NCBI GenBank assembly: GCA_023228875.1
Contig: JALOAG010000002.1
Coordinates: 186,001-250,000 of the forward strand
DNA from: Bacteroidia bacterium
GTDB lineage: Bacteria > Bacteroidota > Bacteroidia > NS11-12g > UBA955
Length of the DNA stretch: 64,000 bases
Direction of reading: 5' to 3'
Shown: one piece after another, positions 44,020 through 51,796 of the stretch
Layout: each line of letters opens with the position of its first letter
Numbering within the stretch: the first letter of the stretch is position 1
Program-made: the position numbers and the translations under genes
Notes under the pieces: generated by a model
The model's input: only the letters and a program-made list of their open reading frames with translations
Databases searched by the model: none
What the model was told of the DNA's origin: nothing

Positions 44020-44266
44020 AGGTTTCAAAATTACGGTTTTTTCATGGTTTTGATGAAGAGGAAAGTTTTTTGAGTGTATTACGTTTAAAATGCCTTCAAT
44101 TGTCTAGTCCAAAATAGGTTTTCACCAAAACGTGTAATAATGAACAAAAAGTAAAGTCATTTCAGGACTAAAAAACAACTGTAAACTAATAATAGGATTT
44201 AACCTATAGCCTGTAAACTTTTTTTAGGACGAGACAGTTTTTATACATTTGCTCCCGACAAAGCCA

Positions 44267-47224
44267 ATGAAAAAAAGCTACCTCATATCAGCAGCCGTTT
44301 TGTTGCTCCTTAGCCTAGGCGCATATGCTCAACCCATCTATAAATTGCCGACAGGCTGGCGACAAGCGGTCTATTATCATGGTAATTATTATCAATCACC
44401 ACCTGATTCACCTGTGCCAATACAATATGTGGGAGATACTGTATTGTGTGGCAAAACATATTGCAAAATCAATGAATTAAGTTTCTTTTGGAGTGCTGAT
44501 ACGAGTACAAGATATGTTAGAATTGACAGCGGTAAGTATTTCGAACTTCGCCATGTAGGTTCTTGTAAAGAAGTGTTGTTGTATGATTTCAGTTTAAATG
44601 AGCAAGACACGTTTTTCCCGTTCAGGCTAAATGGCGACTATGTGGATGATTGGATTTTTTCAGATTACTATATTGTGGATAGTATATCAACTATTACGCT
44701 TCCTGATAGCTCTCAAAGGAAGTGGATGAGATTAAAATCTAATGGTTATTATCGCCAGTATGCTTATTGGGTTGAAGGAATTGGAGATATTGAAATGGGC
44801 TTTTTTGCCAGTGGCGACTTTGAAGGAGGAAGAACAAGCTTAATTTGTCATAAGGAGGAACAAGAACTTATTTGGGAAACATTGGAAAACAGAGATATTG
44901 CTGATTGTAATTCTTTAATTGGGATATTAGAACCCAATGGGGGCGGGTGTACTATAAACTATTCCAAGCAATCTAACAGTAAACAGTATAATATCTGGTA
45001 TTTTGGGCAAAATGCAGGCTTAGATTTTAACGGAGATACGCCTGTAGCTTTAACAAACAGTGCAATGTTTGTTGAACATGGCTGTGCAAGTATTTCTGAT
45101 GCCAACGGAAATTTATTGTTTTATACTGACGGAAAAACTATTTGGGACAAGAATCATGTGCCTATGCCCAATGGAACTGGACTAACTGGACAGGCATTTT
45201 CAACCCAATCAGTTATGATTGTACCGCAACCCGGAAATGATTTGGTTTACTATGTATTCATAACGAATGAATCGTGGAATAGTAATAATTTCTGTTATTC
45301 AATAGTGAATATGCGCCTAAATGGGGGAACGGGAGATGTGGAATACACCAAAAAAAACTCTCTCATTTTGGCAAATGTAACCAATAAACTTACTGCCACC
45401 TATCATGCAAACTGTAAGGATATCTGGATTATAGTCCATGGTTTAGGAAATGCAAATTTTTATGCTTATCTGCTTACTTCCACAGGACTTGAATTATCAC
45501 CAGTTGTATCATCAACGGGTATTGTGAATAATAATAATTTTGACAATATGCAGCTTAAAGTTAGTCCTAATGGAGAAAAACTAGCTAACTGCATTTCCAA
45601 TATAGGGAGGGTTCAATTATTTGACTTTGATACTCAGACCGGAACAATAAACAATCCCATTACTATAAATTTTCACTCCCGGTTACGCCCAACCAGTTGT
45701 GAATTTTCTCCTAACTCGGAAAAGTTTTATATTTATTGTTTAGACCCCAAGATCTCCAATCCTGTTTTTCAGTATGACATAACATCAAACGACAGTCTTG
45801 TTATAGCAGAAAGCAGAGAGATGATTTCTTATAAGGGCGGAGGTTTTCTTCAATTGGCTACAAATGGCAAGATATATGTTTCAAACCCATACAATGAATC
45901 CTATATAGGTGTAATAAACAGCCCTAATGCATCGGGTACATCATCAAATTATATTGAAAAAGCAATCTATCTGGCAGGAAAGAAAAGCTATACAAGCCTT
46001 CCAAATATATTAATAACAAAGCCTTGTGTTGAGCAAATTGATTTTACTGTAAATATCGGCTGTCAAAATAAAAACTCATTTTTCAACTTTATCGGAACTT
46101 ATTGTGTTGATAGCTTGAAATGGAATTTAGGAAACGGTACTTGCTCGGAAGTTCAATTAACAGACTCATTTCATTATATATATTCGTTCTCAGGGGACTA
46201 TATAACTAAAATGATTTATTGGAGAAATGGCGTATCTGATACCATTGAAAAAAGCATCGAAATTCCTCAAAGCTATATAGATACTCAAATATTTAAAATC
46301 TTTCAGGGAGACACATTATTTGTTGGGGGGAAATACTATACAACTTCGGGTAATTATTCAGATACATTTCAGAGTGTATCAGGTTGCGATAGTGTTGTTT
46401 TCACTAACTTAACTGTTTGTAATATTGATTCAAGTATCCAATATTTTGAGATATGTCGTGGAGATAGCATACATATTGGTTCAAATAGTTATTATGAAAC
46501 TGGCACTTATATTGACACTCTTATTTCAAGTTTTGGTTGCGACAGCATTGTTACAACCAATTTGACTATTATTACTCCCATTGTTACCCTCAACACTTAC
46601 AACGAATGTGAAGGGTTTAGCGTAATAGTCGGGGCAAATACCTATTCCGCTTCGGGAGTGTATAAAGATGTCGTAAACGACTGCGATACAATAATTACAG
46701 ACCTAACCATTAACCCATTACCAATCTTCTCTTTTTTAAAGACAGACGATAATTGCAAGGATGGAATAGGGCGTGTTGCTGTTGCCAATGTTTCAGGCAC
46801 ACCTCCTTTTTCCTATAATTGGAACACAGGTTCAACCGATTCTGTTATTACGGACTTAGGGGCAGGTTATTATGTTGTATCTGTTATAGACAGCAACAGT
46901 TGTACAAAAGCAGACACAGCAGAAGTGCTTAATTTCGACATAGACTGTGAGTTTTATCTGTATGTTCCCAATGCTTTTTCTCCGAATAGGGACGGACTGC
47001 ATGATGTTTTCAAAGTGGTTACACATTCTTTGAGCCATTTTGATATGCAGATTTACAACCGTTGGGGTGAAATGATATTCAGGAGTGATAATCCCAATGT
47101 GGGTTGGGACGGAACATTTGGTGGTGTGGATTGCAAACAAGATATTTATACTATTGTCATTCACTACGGAGGGAAAGCGGGAACAGTTTTGCAGCATAAG
47201 AGTACATTGCATTTGCTACGATAG
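44267..47224 (+). CDS. Large exported protein with gliding-motility-type (T9SS type B) C-terminal domain
   Basis: About 985 residues. Signal peptide (SYLISAAVLLLLSLGAYAQ). Residues about 15-230 form a first, unrecognised domain. From about 245 a propeller-like region begins YNIWYFGQNAGLDFNGDTP and contains GNLLFYTDGKTIWDKNH, matching the neighbour at 47977. Then follow Cys-rich repeats (GCDSVVFTNLTV, GCDSIVTTNLTI), an SprB-like repeat (VSGTPPFSYNWNTGSTDSVI), and the C-terminal type B sorting domain (YVPNAFSPNRDGLHDVF, IYNRWGEMIF). Likely a surface-exposed adhesin-like protein. A TACATTTG box (44244-44251) lies 15 bases before the ATG. Confidence 0.85.
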   Translation: MKKSYLISAAVLLLLSLGAYAQPIYKLPTGWRQAVYYHGNYYQSPPDSPVPIQYVGDTVLCGKTYCKINELSFFWSADTSTRYVRIDSGKYFELRHVGSCKEVLLYDFSLNEQDTFFPFRLNGDYVDDWIFSDYYIVDSISTITLPDSSQRKWMRLKSNGYYRQYAYWVEGIGDIEMGFFASGDFEGGRTSLICHKEEQELIWETLENRDIADCNSLIGILEPNGGGCTINYSKQSNSKQYNIWYFGQNAGLDFNGDTPVALTNSAMFVEHGCASISDANGNLLFYTDGKTIWDKNHVPMPNGTGLTGQAFSTQSVMIVPQPGNDLVYYVFITNESWNSNNFCYSIVNMRLNGGTGDVEYTKKNSLILANVTNKLTATYHANCKDIWIIVHGLGNANFYAYLLTSTGLELSPVVSSTGIVNNNNFDNMQLKVSPNGEKLANCISNIGRVQLFDFDTQTGTINNPITINFHSRLRPTSCEFSPNSEKFYIYCLDPKISNPVFQYDITSNDSLVIAESREMISYKGGGFLQLATNGKIYVSNPYNESYIGVINSPNASGTSSNYIEKAIYLAGKKSYTSLPNILITKPCVEQIDFTVNIGCQNKNSFFNFIGTYCVDSLKWNLGNGTCSEVQLTDSFHYIYSFSGDYITKMIYWRNGVSDTIEKSIEIPQSYIDTQIFKIFQGDTLFVGGKYYTTSGNYSDTFQSVSGCDSVVFTNLTVCNIDSSIQYFEICRGDSIHIGSNSYYETGTYIDTLISSFGCDSIVTTNLTIITPIVTLNTYNECEGFSVIVGANTYSASGVYKDVVNDCDTIITDLTINPLPIFSFLKTDDNCKDGIGRVAVANVSGTPPFSYNWNTGSTDSVITDLGAGYYVVSVIDSNSCTKADTAEVLNFDIDCEFYLYVPNAFSPNRDGLHDVFKVVTHSLSHFDMQIYNRWGEMIFRSDNPNVGWDGTFGGVDCKQDIYTIVIHYGGKAGTVLQHKSTLHLLR

Positions 47225-47325
47225 AACAAAAAGTATTGAAGAAATAACAGCACCTACAAACTCATAAAGCAAACAGAATAAGAAAATAACTACAAAATAA
47301 TCCAATAACTTAACAAAAAATCATC

Positions 47326-47436
47326 ATGAAAAGAAAAGTACAACTTATCTTAATGGCTGTGCTGTTGCCTTTTAGCCTCCCCAACCCCTCCCAAAGAGGG
47401 GCTTTCTGTTCTTCCGATGAGATTTCCAGGCATTGA
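47326..47436 (+). pseudogene. Truncated signal-peptide stub of an exported protein
   Basis: ATG at 47326 opens a 36-codon frame beginning MKRKVQLILMAVLLPFSL, a good Sec signal peptide, but immediately running into a CCCCTC/GAGGGG palindromic element and stopping. Looks like the start of an exported (perhaps T9SS) protein whose body was lost or displaced. It is too short to be a functional secreted protein as read. Confidence 0.45.
47385..47401. repeat. Short palindromic element (CCCCTC/GAGGGG)
   Basis: CCCCTC (47385-47390) pairs with GAGGGG (47396-47401) around CCAAA. The surrounding phrase CCTCCCCAACCCCTCCCAAA resembles a dispersed intergenic repeat I recall from other Bacteroidota genomes; only one copy is in this window. 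Confidence 0.4.
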
Positions 47437-47515
47437 GATGTTTTCTCCCTTGGGGGAATTAAAAGGGGCTTCACAGGGGAAGCTGTCGCCTGTGTTTTAT
47501 GCTTCATTATCTCCA

Positions 47516-47851
47516 TTTCAAAGCCCGACAATTCCGTTTCCGAACTCATTTTTTCACTTTCAAAGCCCAATATCTCATTTTCAAACGTCATTATCGCAGT
47601 TTCAAACGTCATCAACACAATTTCCAACGTCATCAACGCAGTTTCAAACGTCAACATCTCCGTTGTAAACGTCATTTGTTCAGTTTCAAAGCACAACATC
47701 GCAGTTTCCGACTTCGGAAACGCTCTTGTTGTGCCTTGAAACAGCGTTGTTCTCCTCTCAAACGCTCTTGTTCTCCTCTGAAACACTGTTGTCGTCCTTT
47801 GAAACTGCGTTGATGACGTTTACATTTCAGTTTATGACGTTGGAAAATGAG
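47516..47851. repeat. Minisatellite, 16 tandem units of 21 bp
   Basis: Sixteen consecutive 21-base units, most starting TTTC, TTTA, TTGT or TTGA. Best conserved are units 4-7, with consensus close to TTTCAAACGTCATCAACGCA. Later units shift to TTGTTCTCCTCTGAAACNCTG-like forms, so the two halves are diverged and partly read as each other's complement. The total is exactly 336 bases. Because 21 is a multiple of 3, reading frames on both strands give seven-residue repeats such as FQTSSTQ and MTFETAL. Confidence 0.9.
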
Positions 47852-47947
47852 ATGTTGTCCTCGTCCATCGGAATAATGACATTGCCCACAGAATACACCA
47901 CCTTTGCAAAGGGGATTTTCTTTGCAGAATTGCAAAAAATAATGTAT

Positions 47948-47968
47948 AAAAAGGGGGTTGCCCCCTTT
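47948..47968 (-). terminator. Rho-independent terminator for the 47977 gene
   Basis: On the minus strand AAAGGGGG-CAA-CCCCCTTT forms an 8-bp stem followed by TT and then AT, i.e. a short T run. It lies 9 bases after the stop of the exported protein gene and 16 or more bases from the minisatellite. Confidence 0.8.
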
Positions 47969-47976
47969 GTTATTTA

Positions 47977-50067
47977 TTATTCGTTTACTTTTATCAGCTT
48001 GCAGGTGCTTATTCGGTTGTTGTCAAGCAGCACATGAACAAAGTACACGCCCGCACTTATGCGGGTAATGTCTATTGTGTTTCCGCCTCTTTGCAGGTTG
48101 CCCGATGTGATGAGGTTTCCTGCAATGCCTGTTATCTCGTAGGAGTACCCGCCTTGTTCCAAAACTTCAATGGTTAATTCATTGGTAGCGGGGTTGGGGT
48201 ACAACTTTATGTTTTTAAATAGTATTGTGTTCACATTATCCGTTGAGGTATCTGCTTCCGCAGGTATGTGTATTGTATCAGAAAAGGCGGTGCAGCCGCC
48301 ATTGCTCATAACCTGCAACTGGTATATTCCTGTATCACTCAAAACCAATCTTGGGCTGTTTGTGCCTGTGGGGTTGCCGTCCCTTAGCCATAGATATTTG
48401 GGGGAAACATCATCTGTCTTTAAGGTATCGTTATCCCTGTAAATGGTTGGAGCATTGGGGACAGTATCTACTGTTACTGTAATGGTATCATACAGCACAC
48501 AAAAGTTAGGGGTTACTATTTTAACAAAGTAAACGCCTGTGGTATCAGTAACCAACTCATTACCTGTATTTCCGTTGCTCCATTCGTAACAGTGCATACC
48601 CAAAGGTGCTTGCAGGGTTAGGCTTGCGCCTACGCTCTCACACCAACCCGTGTCAGAGCCTAAAAAGTTCTTGTCTATCTTGGGTAAGATTGTTACTTCT
48701 TTGGTTACTGTGTCGCTTCTGCTGCCGTTGCTTGCGATGTAGCGGACACTATAAACGCCTGTGTCCTCAAATTCAATTAAGGGGGCTTTAATATTAGCGG
48801 TAACAGGTGCTGCGCCTTGCTTTGTAATAAGCCAATCGTGAGTAGTGGCGGAAAACGTGTCTTGTCCGTGAAATTGAATTGTGTTTTCAATGCAATTTAA
48901 GCGATAGGTAAAATTGATTGAGGGGGTGTAATGATAGCTTGGGTTAAAATTACACAATCCAATAGAGCCAGCAATAGAATTGCCAAAAGGGTTTAAATCA
49001 ACCGCTTTTTCTTGGAATGTTGGTAAACTGTCGTTTATGTTTTCAATAGCACTTAGAAAGGAAGAGTCCATACTGCCGACATAGATTACATCATTGAAAT
49101 TTGTCAGATATTGAATTGTTCCATGAAGATATTTGGTTATTAAAACCAACTCCTTATTTTCGTAATAATACAAGTAAGACGTATCCCTGTTGGCATCAAC
49201 AGTTTGTATAAAAAGGCGATTGCCTTTGCCATTATACGCCACGCAATAGACATTTGAGTTAAAGTAAATAGTATCGGATATTTTAAGGATACCTGTACTA
49301 TTATCAAAATCAAATATTTCTACTTTTCCTGTACGCAGGATTGCTGCTGCTACCTGATTGCCCTGATAATTTAAGAGCATATTTCCCTGACAGTTAAATG
49401 ACCAGAAAGTGGGGTCGCCTTCTAAGATATTACCTGTTACAGACTGGACGGGACATTCAACCAACCCTTCTTTTGTAAGCAAATATGAAAAATAAGAATT
49501 GGAAGTGTAACCGTGCGCTATAATCCAAATGTCTTTGCCGTTATCGTGATTTATTGCAGTCAATTTTTCAGTAGTTGCAGACAGCAATAATTTGTTCTTT
49601 ACTATCACTTTGCCCCCTCCATTATTTGATTTTGTGTTTATTACATTGTGTCGCAACCCCACATTTGGAAAAATACTCGGTACTGTAACAAACAAGTGTA
49701 CTAATGAATCATTTTCGGGGTGTTGCAATAAAACAGAACCTTGCGTAGAGGATGGGTGTCCATTTATGTCTGTTCCATTTTCAACAATATCATGATTTTT
49801 GTTCCAAACAGTCCTTGTGTCTGTATAGAACAGTAGATTTCCCGCAGTATCACAAAGGGTAGAGAACCCTTCCCACGTTTGTTTTGTTTGTCCGTCAAAA
49901 ACAGGTGCAGGCGAGCCTGAATTAAAGTCCACCCCTGCTTGGTAGCCAAAATACCAAATGTTAGCCCGCTTGTAGTCAGGATTGGTTTCGTAGGGTTGGG
50001 CGTAAGTTGGAAGCAAACAAATTATGCTAATCAATATCAGAAAAGAAATCTTTAAGCGAGATTTCAT
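47977..50067 (-). CDS. Exported protein with propeller-like domain and T9SS type A sorting domain
   Basis: About 696 residues. Signal peptide (SRLKISFLILISIICLLPTYAQ). The N-terminal region, from ANIWYFGYQAGVDFNSGSPAP through GNLLFYTDTRTVWNKNHD to about residue 380, is clearly related to the middle of the protein at 44267. PKD/Ig-like modules follow (GWCESVGASLTLQAP, GVYFVKIVTPNFCVLYDT), then a type A sorting domain (KLYPNPATNELTIEV, YEITGIAGNLI, RISAGVYFVHVLL). The frame extends to 50196, but the ATG at 50067 is the right start and overlaps the XRE gene by 41 bases. Terminator follows directly. Confidence 0.85.
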   Translation of the reverse strand: MKSRLKISFLILISIICLLPTYAQPYETNPDYKRANIWYFGYQAGVDFNSGSPAPVFDGQTKQTWEGFSTLCDTAGNLLFYTDTRTVWNKNHDIVENGTDINGHPSSTQGSVLLQHPENDSLVHLFVTVPSIFPNVGLRHNVINTKSNNGGGKVIVKNKLLLSATTEKLTAINHDNGKDIWIIAHGYTSNSYFSYLLTKEGLVECPVQSVTGNILEGDPTFWSFNCQGNMLLNYQGNQVAAAILRTGKVEIFDFDNSTGILKISDTIYFNSNVYCVAYNGKGNRLFIQTVDANRDTSYLYYYENKELVLITKYLHGTIQYLTNFNDVIYVGSMDSSFLSAIENINDSLPTFQEKAVDLNPFGNSIAGSIGLCNFNPSYHYTPSINFTYRLNCIENTIQFHGQDTFSATTHDWLITKQGAAPVTANIKAPLIEFEDTGVYSVRYIASNGSRSDTVTKEVTILPKIDKNFLGSDTGWCESVGASLTLQAPLGMHCYEWSNGNTGNELVTDTTGVYFVKIVTPNFCVLYDTITVTVDTVPNAPTIYRDNDTLKTDDVSPKYLWLRDGNPTGTNSPRLVLSDTGIYQLQVMSNGGCTAFSDTIHIPAEADTSTDNVNTILFKNIKLYPNPATNELTIEVLEQGGYSYEITGIAGNLITSGNLQRGGNTIDITRISAGVYFVHVLLDNNRISTCKLIKVNE

Positions 50068-50257
50068 GAATTTTGAGCAGGGACAAGAAGTAATCCATTG
50101 AGAGGTTTTGTTGTCCCCGCTCCACTTTCCAATAGTAAGCCCTGCTAAGGTCAAAGTCCATTGCAAAATTCTCATAGCTCGTGTACCCTTTTTCAATTCT
50201 TAATCGCTTTAGTTTCGCTCCAATTTTAGCGATAATTTCTGGGTTTTGCAAATTCAT
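50027..50257 (-). CDS. Small XRE-family helix-turn-helix regulator
   Basis: A 76-residue protein with a single HTH_3-type domain: EIIAKIGAKLKRLRIEKGYTSYENFAMDF, recognition helix DLSRAYYWKVERGQQNLSMDYFLSLLKI. It has no other domain. ATG at 50257. Its 3' end overlaps the start of the exported protein gene at 50067 by 41 bases in another frame, so the two are co-transcribed and translation is linked. It may regulate that gene or remain from an excised mobile element, as a recombinase remnant lies just beyond. Confidence 0.85.
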   Translation of the reverse strand: MNLQNPEIIAKIGAKLKRLRIEKGYTSYENFAMDFDLSRAYYWKVERGQQNLSMDYFLSLLKIHEISLKDFFSDID

Positions 50258-50386
50258 TTTGCAAAACGCCTGAATTTTGATTTGTTTTATTACTCTCTAC
50301 CGAATACATTTGAGCCCTTAAAAGGAATAATTCTATGAAAACAAAAATTTTACTATTGACAATTTCTCGCTTGTCTTTCATTCAAA

Positions 50387-50713
50387 GTGAGTAACGCCCA
50401 GTCCGACAGCGTAGAGTGTCTGTTTGACACGCTTTTGCAAAAGCAGCTTGCTTTCGGAGTCATGTCAAACCTCTGCAAACTGTGGCAGGACTTGGATTTG
50501 GAGGGAAAAAGAATGTTCCTTAGTTCGATTTTCCCGAAAAAACTGATATTTGAGAAAAATCAATGTCGAACTACGGACGGCAGTTCTGCTATTGCCGATT
50601 TATTGTTGATTACCAACGATTTGCAATCCGATGAAACAAAAAAGGCCGCCAATTTTGACGACCTGTTTATTTTTGTAGCCCGTACGGGAATCGAACCCGT
50701 GTTGCCAGAATGA
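50387..50713 (+). pseudogene. C-terminal remnant of a serine recombinase reading into tRNA-Glu
   Basis: A 108-codon frame with a GTG start that lacks any catalytic domain. The sequence LLQKQLAFGVMSNLCKLWQDL, followed by GKRMFLSSIFPKKLIFEKNQ and CRTT, resembles the C-terminal tail of large serine recombinases of Bacteroidota mobile elements (the SIFPEKLxFdg-xRT pattern). The final residues FVARTGIEPVLPE are the antisense read-through of tRNA-Glu, a known hallmark of recombinases whose reading frame ends in a tRNA attachment site. Upstream part missing, so it is broken. Based on memory of family tails. Confidence 0.65.
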
Positions 50714-50747
50714 AAATCTGATGTCCTAACCCCTAGACGAACGGGCC
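50675..50747 (-). tRNA. tRNA-Glu (anticodon UUC)
   Basis: Cloverleaf on the minus strand, 73 bases: acceptor GGCCCGT pairs with ACGGGCT (first pair G-U), D arm GTC/GAC with TAGGGGTTAG loop, anticodon stem TCAGA/TCTGG with loop TTTTCAT (anticodon TTC), and T arm ACGGG-TTCGATT-CCCGT. Discriminator A, CCA not encoded. It has its own complete promoter upstream. Its 3' half is overlapped by the recombinase remnant on the other strand. Confidence 0.97.
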
Positions 50748-50775
50748 AGCGTTCTTTTCCTTTTTTAAGGAGGTG

Positions 50776-50805
50776 CAAAAGTAATGTTTGTTTTTTAACT
50801 TCCAA
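50776..50805 (-). promoter_or_regulatory. tRNA-Glu promoter
   Basis: On the minus strand TTG (50805-50803), a 19-base spacer and TACTTTTG (50783-50776). This is an exact TTG-N19-TAnnTTTG match, about 28 bases before the mature tRNA. Confidence 0.75.
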
Positions 50806-50859
50806 ATAACTGCAAGAAATATTTTTTTATGTATTGTAAATTCATTGAATTTTGTAGCT

Positions 50860-51300
50860 ATGAACATCAAGGTTGTTGTTGTTAACTCAGCACAAATGCT
50901 CGAACAGGCAATGAAAATTAGGACAGCTGTTTTTGTGGAGGAGCAGGGAGTTGAAAAGGAATTGGAATTTGATGGTCTAGACCATCTTGCAACCTCTTAT
51001 TTACTTTTGCTGGATAATGTGCCTGTGGGTACTACAAGAGTGAGGAAAACAAAAGAGGGGTGTAAAATTGAAAGGTTTGCTGTGCTGAAAAATTACAGAA
51101 TTCAAGGGCTTGGTAAGACATTACTGCATGATGTGATGAATAAAACTTTGCCTTTGGGTGAAAGAATTTATTTAAATGCCCAAGAACAAGTGGTTGAATT
51201 TTATAAGAAAAACGGTTTTCAAGTGTGTTCTGACAGGTTTGTTGAAGCAAATATTCCTCACTTTCAAATGGTTAGTGTCGAATCGTTAATACGGGGGTAA
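50860..51300 (+). CDS. GNAT family N-acetyltransferase
   Basis: A 146-residue acetyltransferase of the ElaA/YjcF-like branch: MKIRTAVFVEEQGVEKELEFDGLD, then VGTTRVRKTKEG, the acetyl-CoA loop RIQGLGKTLLHDVM (Q/RxxGxG/A) and YKKNGFQVCSDRFVEANIPHFQM. Substrate unknown. The frame opens at 50788, but the ATG at 50860 is the right start. Its 3' end overlaps the convergent lipoprotein gene by 29 bases. Confidence 0.9.
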   Translation: MNIKVVVVNSAQMLEQAMKIRTAVFVEEQGVEKELEFDGLDHLATSYLLLLDNVPVGTTRVRKTKEGCKIERFAVLKNYRIQGLGKTLLHDVMNKTLPLGERIYLNAQEQVVEFYKKNGFQVCSDRFVEANIPHFQMVSVESLIRG

Positions 51301-51796
51301 TCACTTCATTACTTTGATTTCCCGCTCTATCTTCTAAAGTTGCAACAAATAGGACAGAATCAGGTTCATATCCAAGATATGGACTCGTTGGTATTCTTAC
51401 GGTTATTTCACCTTTAATAGATTTGTCTTTGCCGGAAGGTGTGAGATATGGTGTATATTGATTAAAGTTTAGAGTGTCATTGCTTAAAGGAATGATATAG
51501 GGTGTTTGATTTCCGTTGGTAATTTCGAAAAATCGAATGAAAAAATTTGGTCCGGACAAGGTGTCTGAATCAGGTTTTCCTAAATCGCCATCTCCGTCAG
51601 TATATGAAAATTCTAAAATTATAATGGAGTCTCTGGAAACATCTGTTGAACTTATTACTTGCGCAGATTTTAGTTGTAAGACAGGAATGGGTGAATTTGA
51701 AAATGGTTCTTTTTTGCACGCACTATACATGAAAAGAAGGGAGAGCAGTGCTATCTTTGCAGCCGATTTGGTTATGAATCTTACTTTATCAGACAT
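51272..51796 (-). CDS. Hypothetical lipoprotein
   Basis: About 174 residues with a lipoprotein signal (ALLSLLFMYSAC, Cys27 counted from the ATG at 51796). The body is a beta-sandwich-like domain containing SYTDGDGDLGKPDSD and a later FVATLEDRAGNQSNEV, the kind of bacterial Ig-like motif seen in surface proteins. The frame extends to 51826, but the ATG at 51796 gives the proper signal. Divergent and 23-base overlapping with the ligase gene start; convergent overlap with the GNAT gene. Function unknown. Confidence 0.78.
   Translation of the reverse strand: MSDKVRFITKSAAKIALLSLLFMYSACKKEPFSNSPIPVLQLKSAQVISSTDVSRDSIIILEFSYTDGDGDLGKPDSDTLSGPNFFIRFFEITNGNQTPYIIPLSNDTLNFNQYTPYLTPSGKDKSIKGEITVRIPTSPYLGYEPDSVLFVATLEDRAGNQSNEVITPVLTIRH

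Larger units (their letters stand above)
47225..47976. other. Gene-free stretch between two convergent surface-protein genes
   Basis: Apart from a signal-peptide stub (47326), a short palindrome (47385), a 21-bp minisatellite (47516-47851) and a terminator (47948), nothing convincing is coded here. Several frames of 80-160 codons stay open on both strands because the repeat length is a multiple of three, not because of coding. Confidence 0.7.

Noticed and set aside
44029..44266. Riboswitch or small RNA upstream of the gliding-type protein
   Set aside because: No recognised riboswitch core; only a -7 box (TACATTTG) is convincing.
47516..47851. CRISPR array
   Set aside because: Units are tandem with no unique spacers, period 21, and no cas genes are present.
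47310..48037. Frames of 80-160 codons on both strands over the minisatellite, including a heptad-like coiled coil
   Set aside because: The frames exist in several registers because the repeat period is 21; their starts and ends are unrelated to signals; no single frame is favoured.
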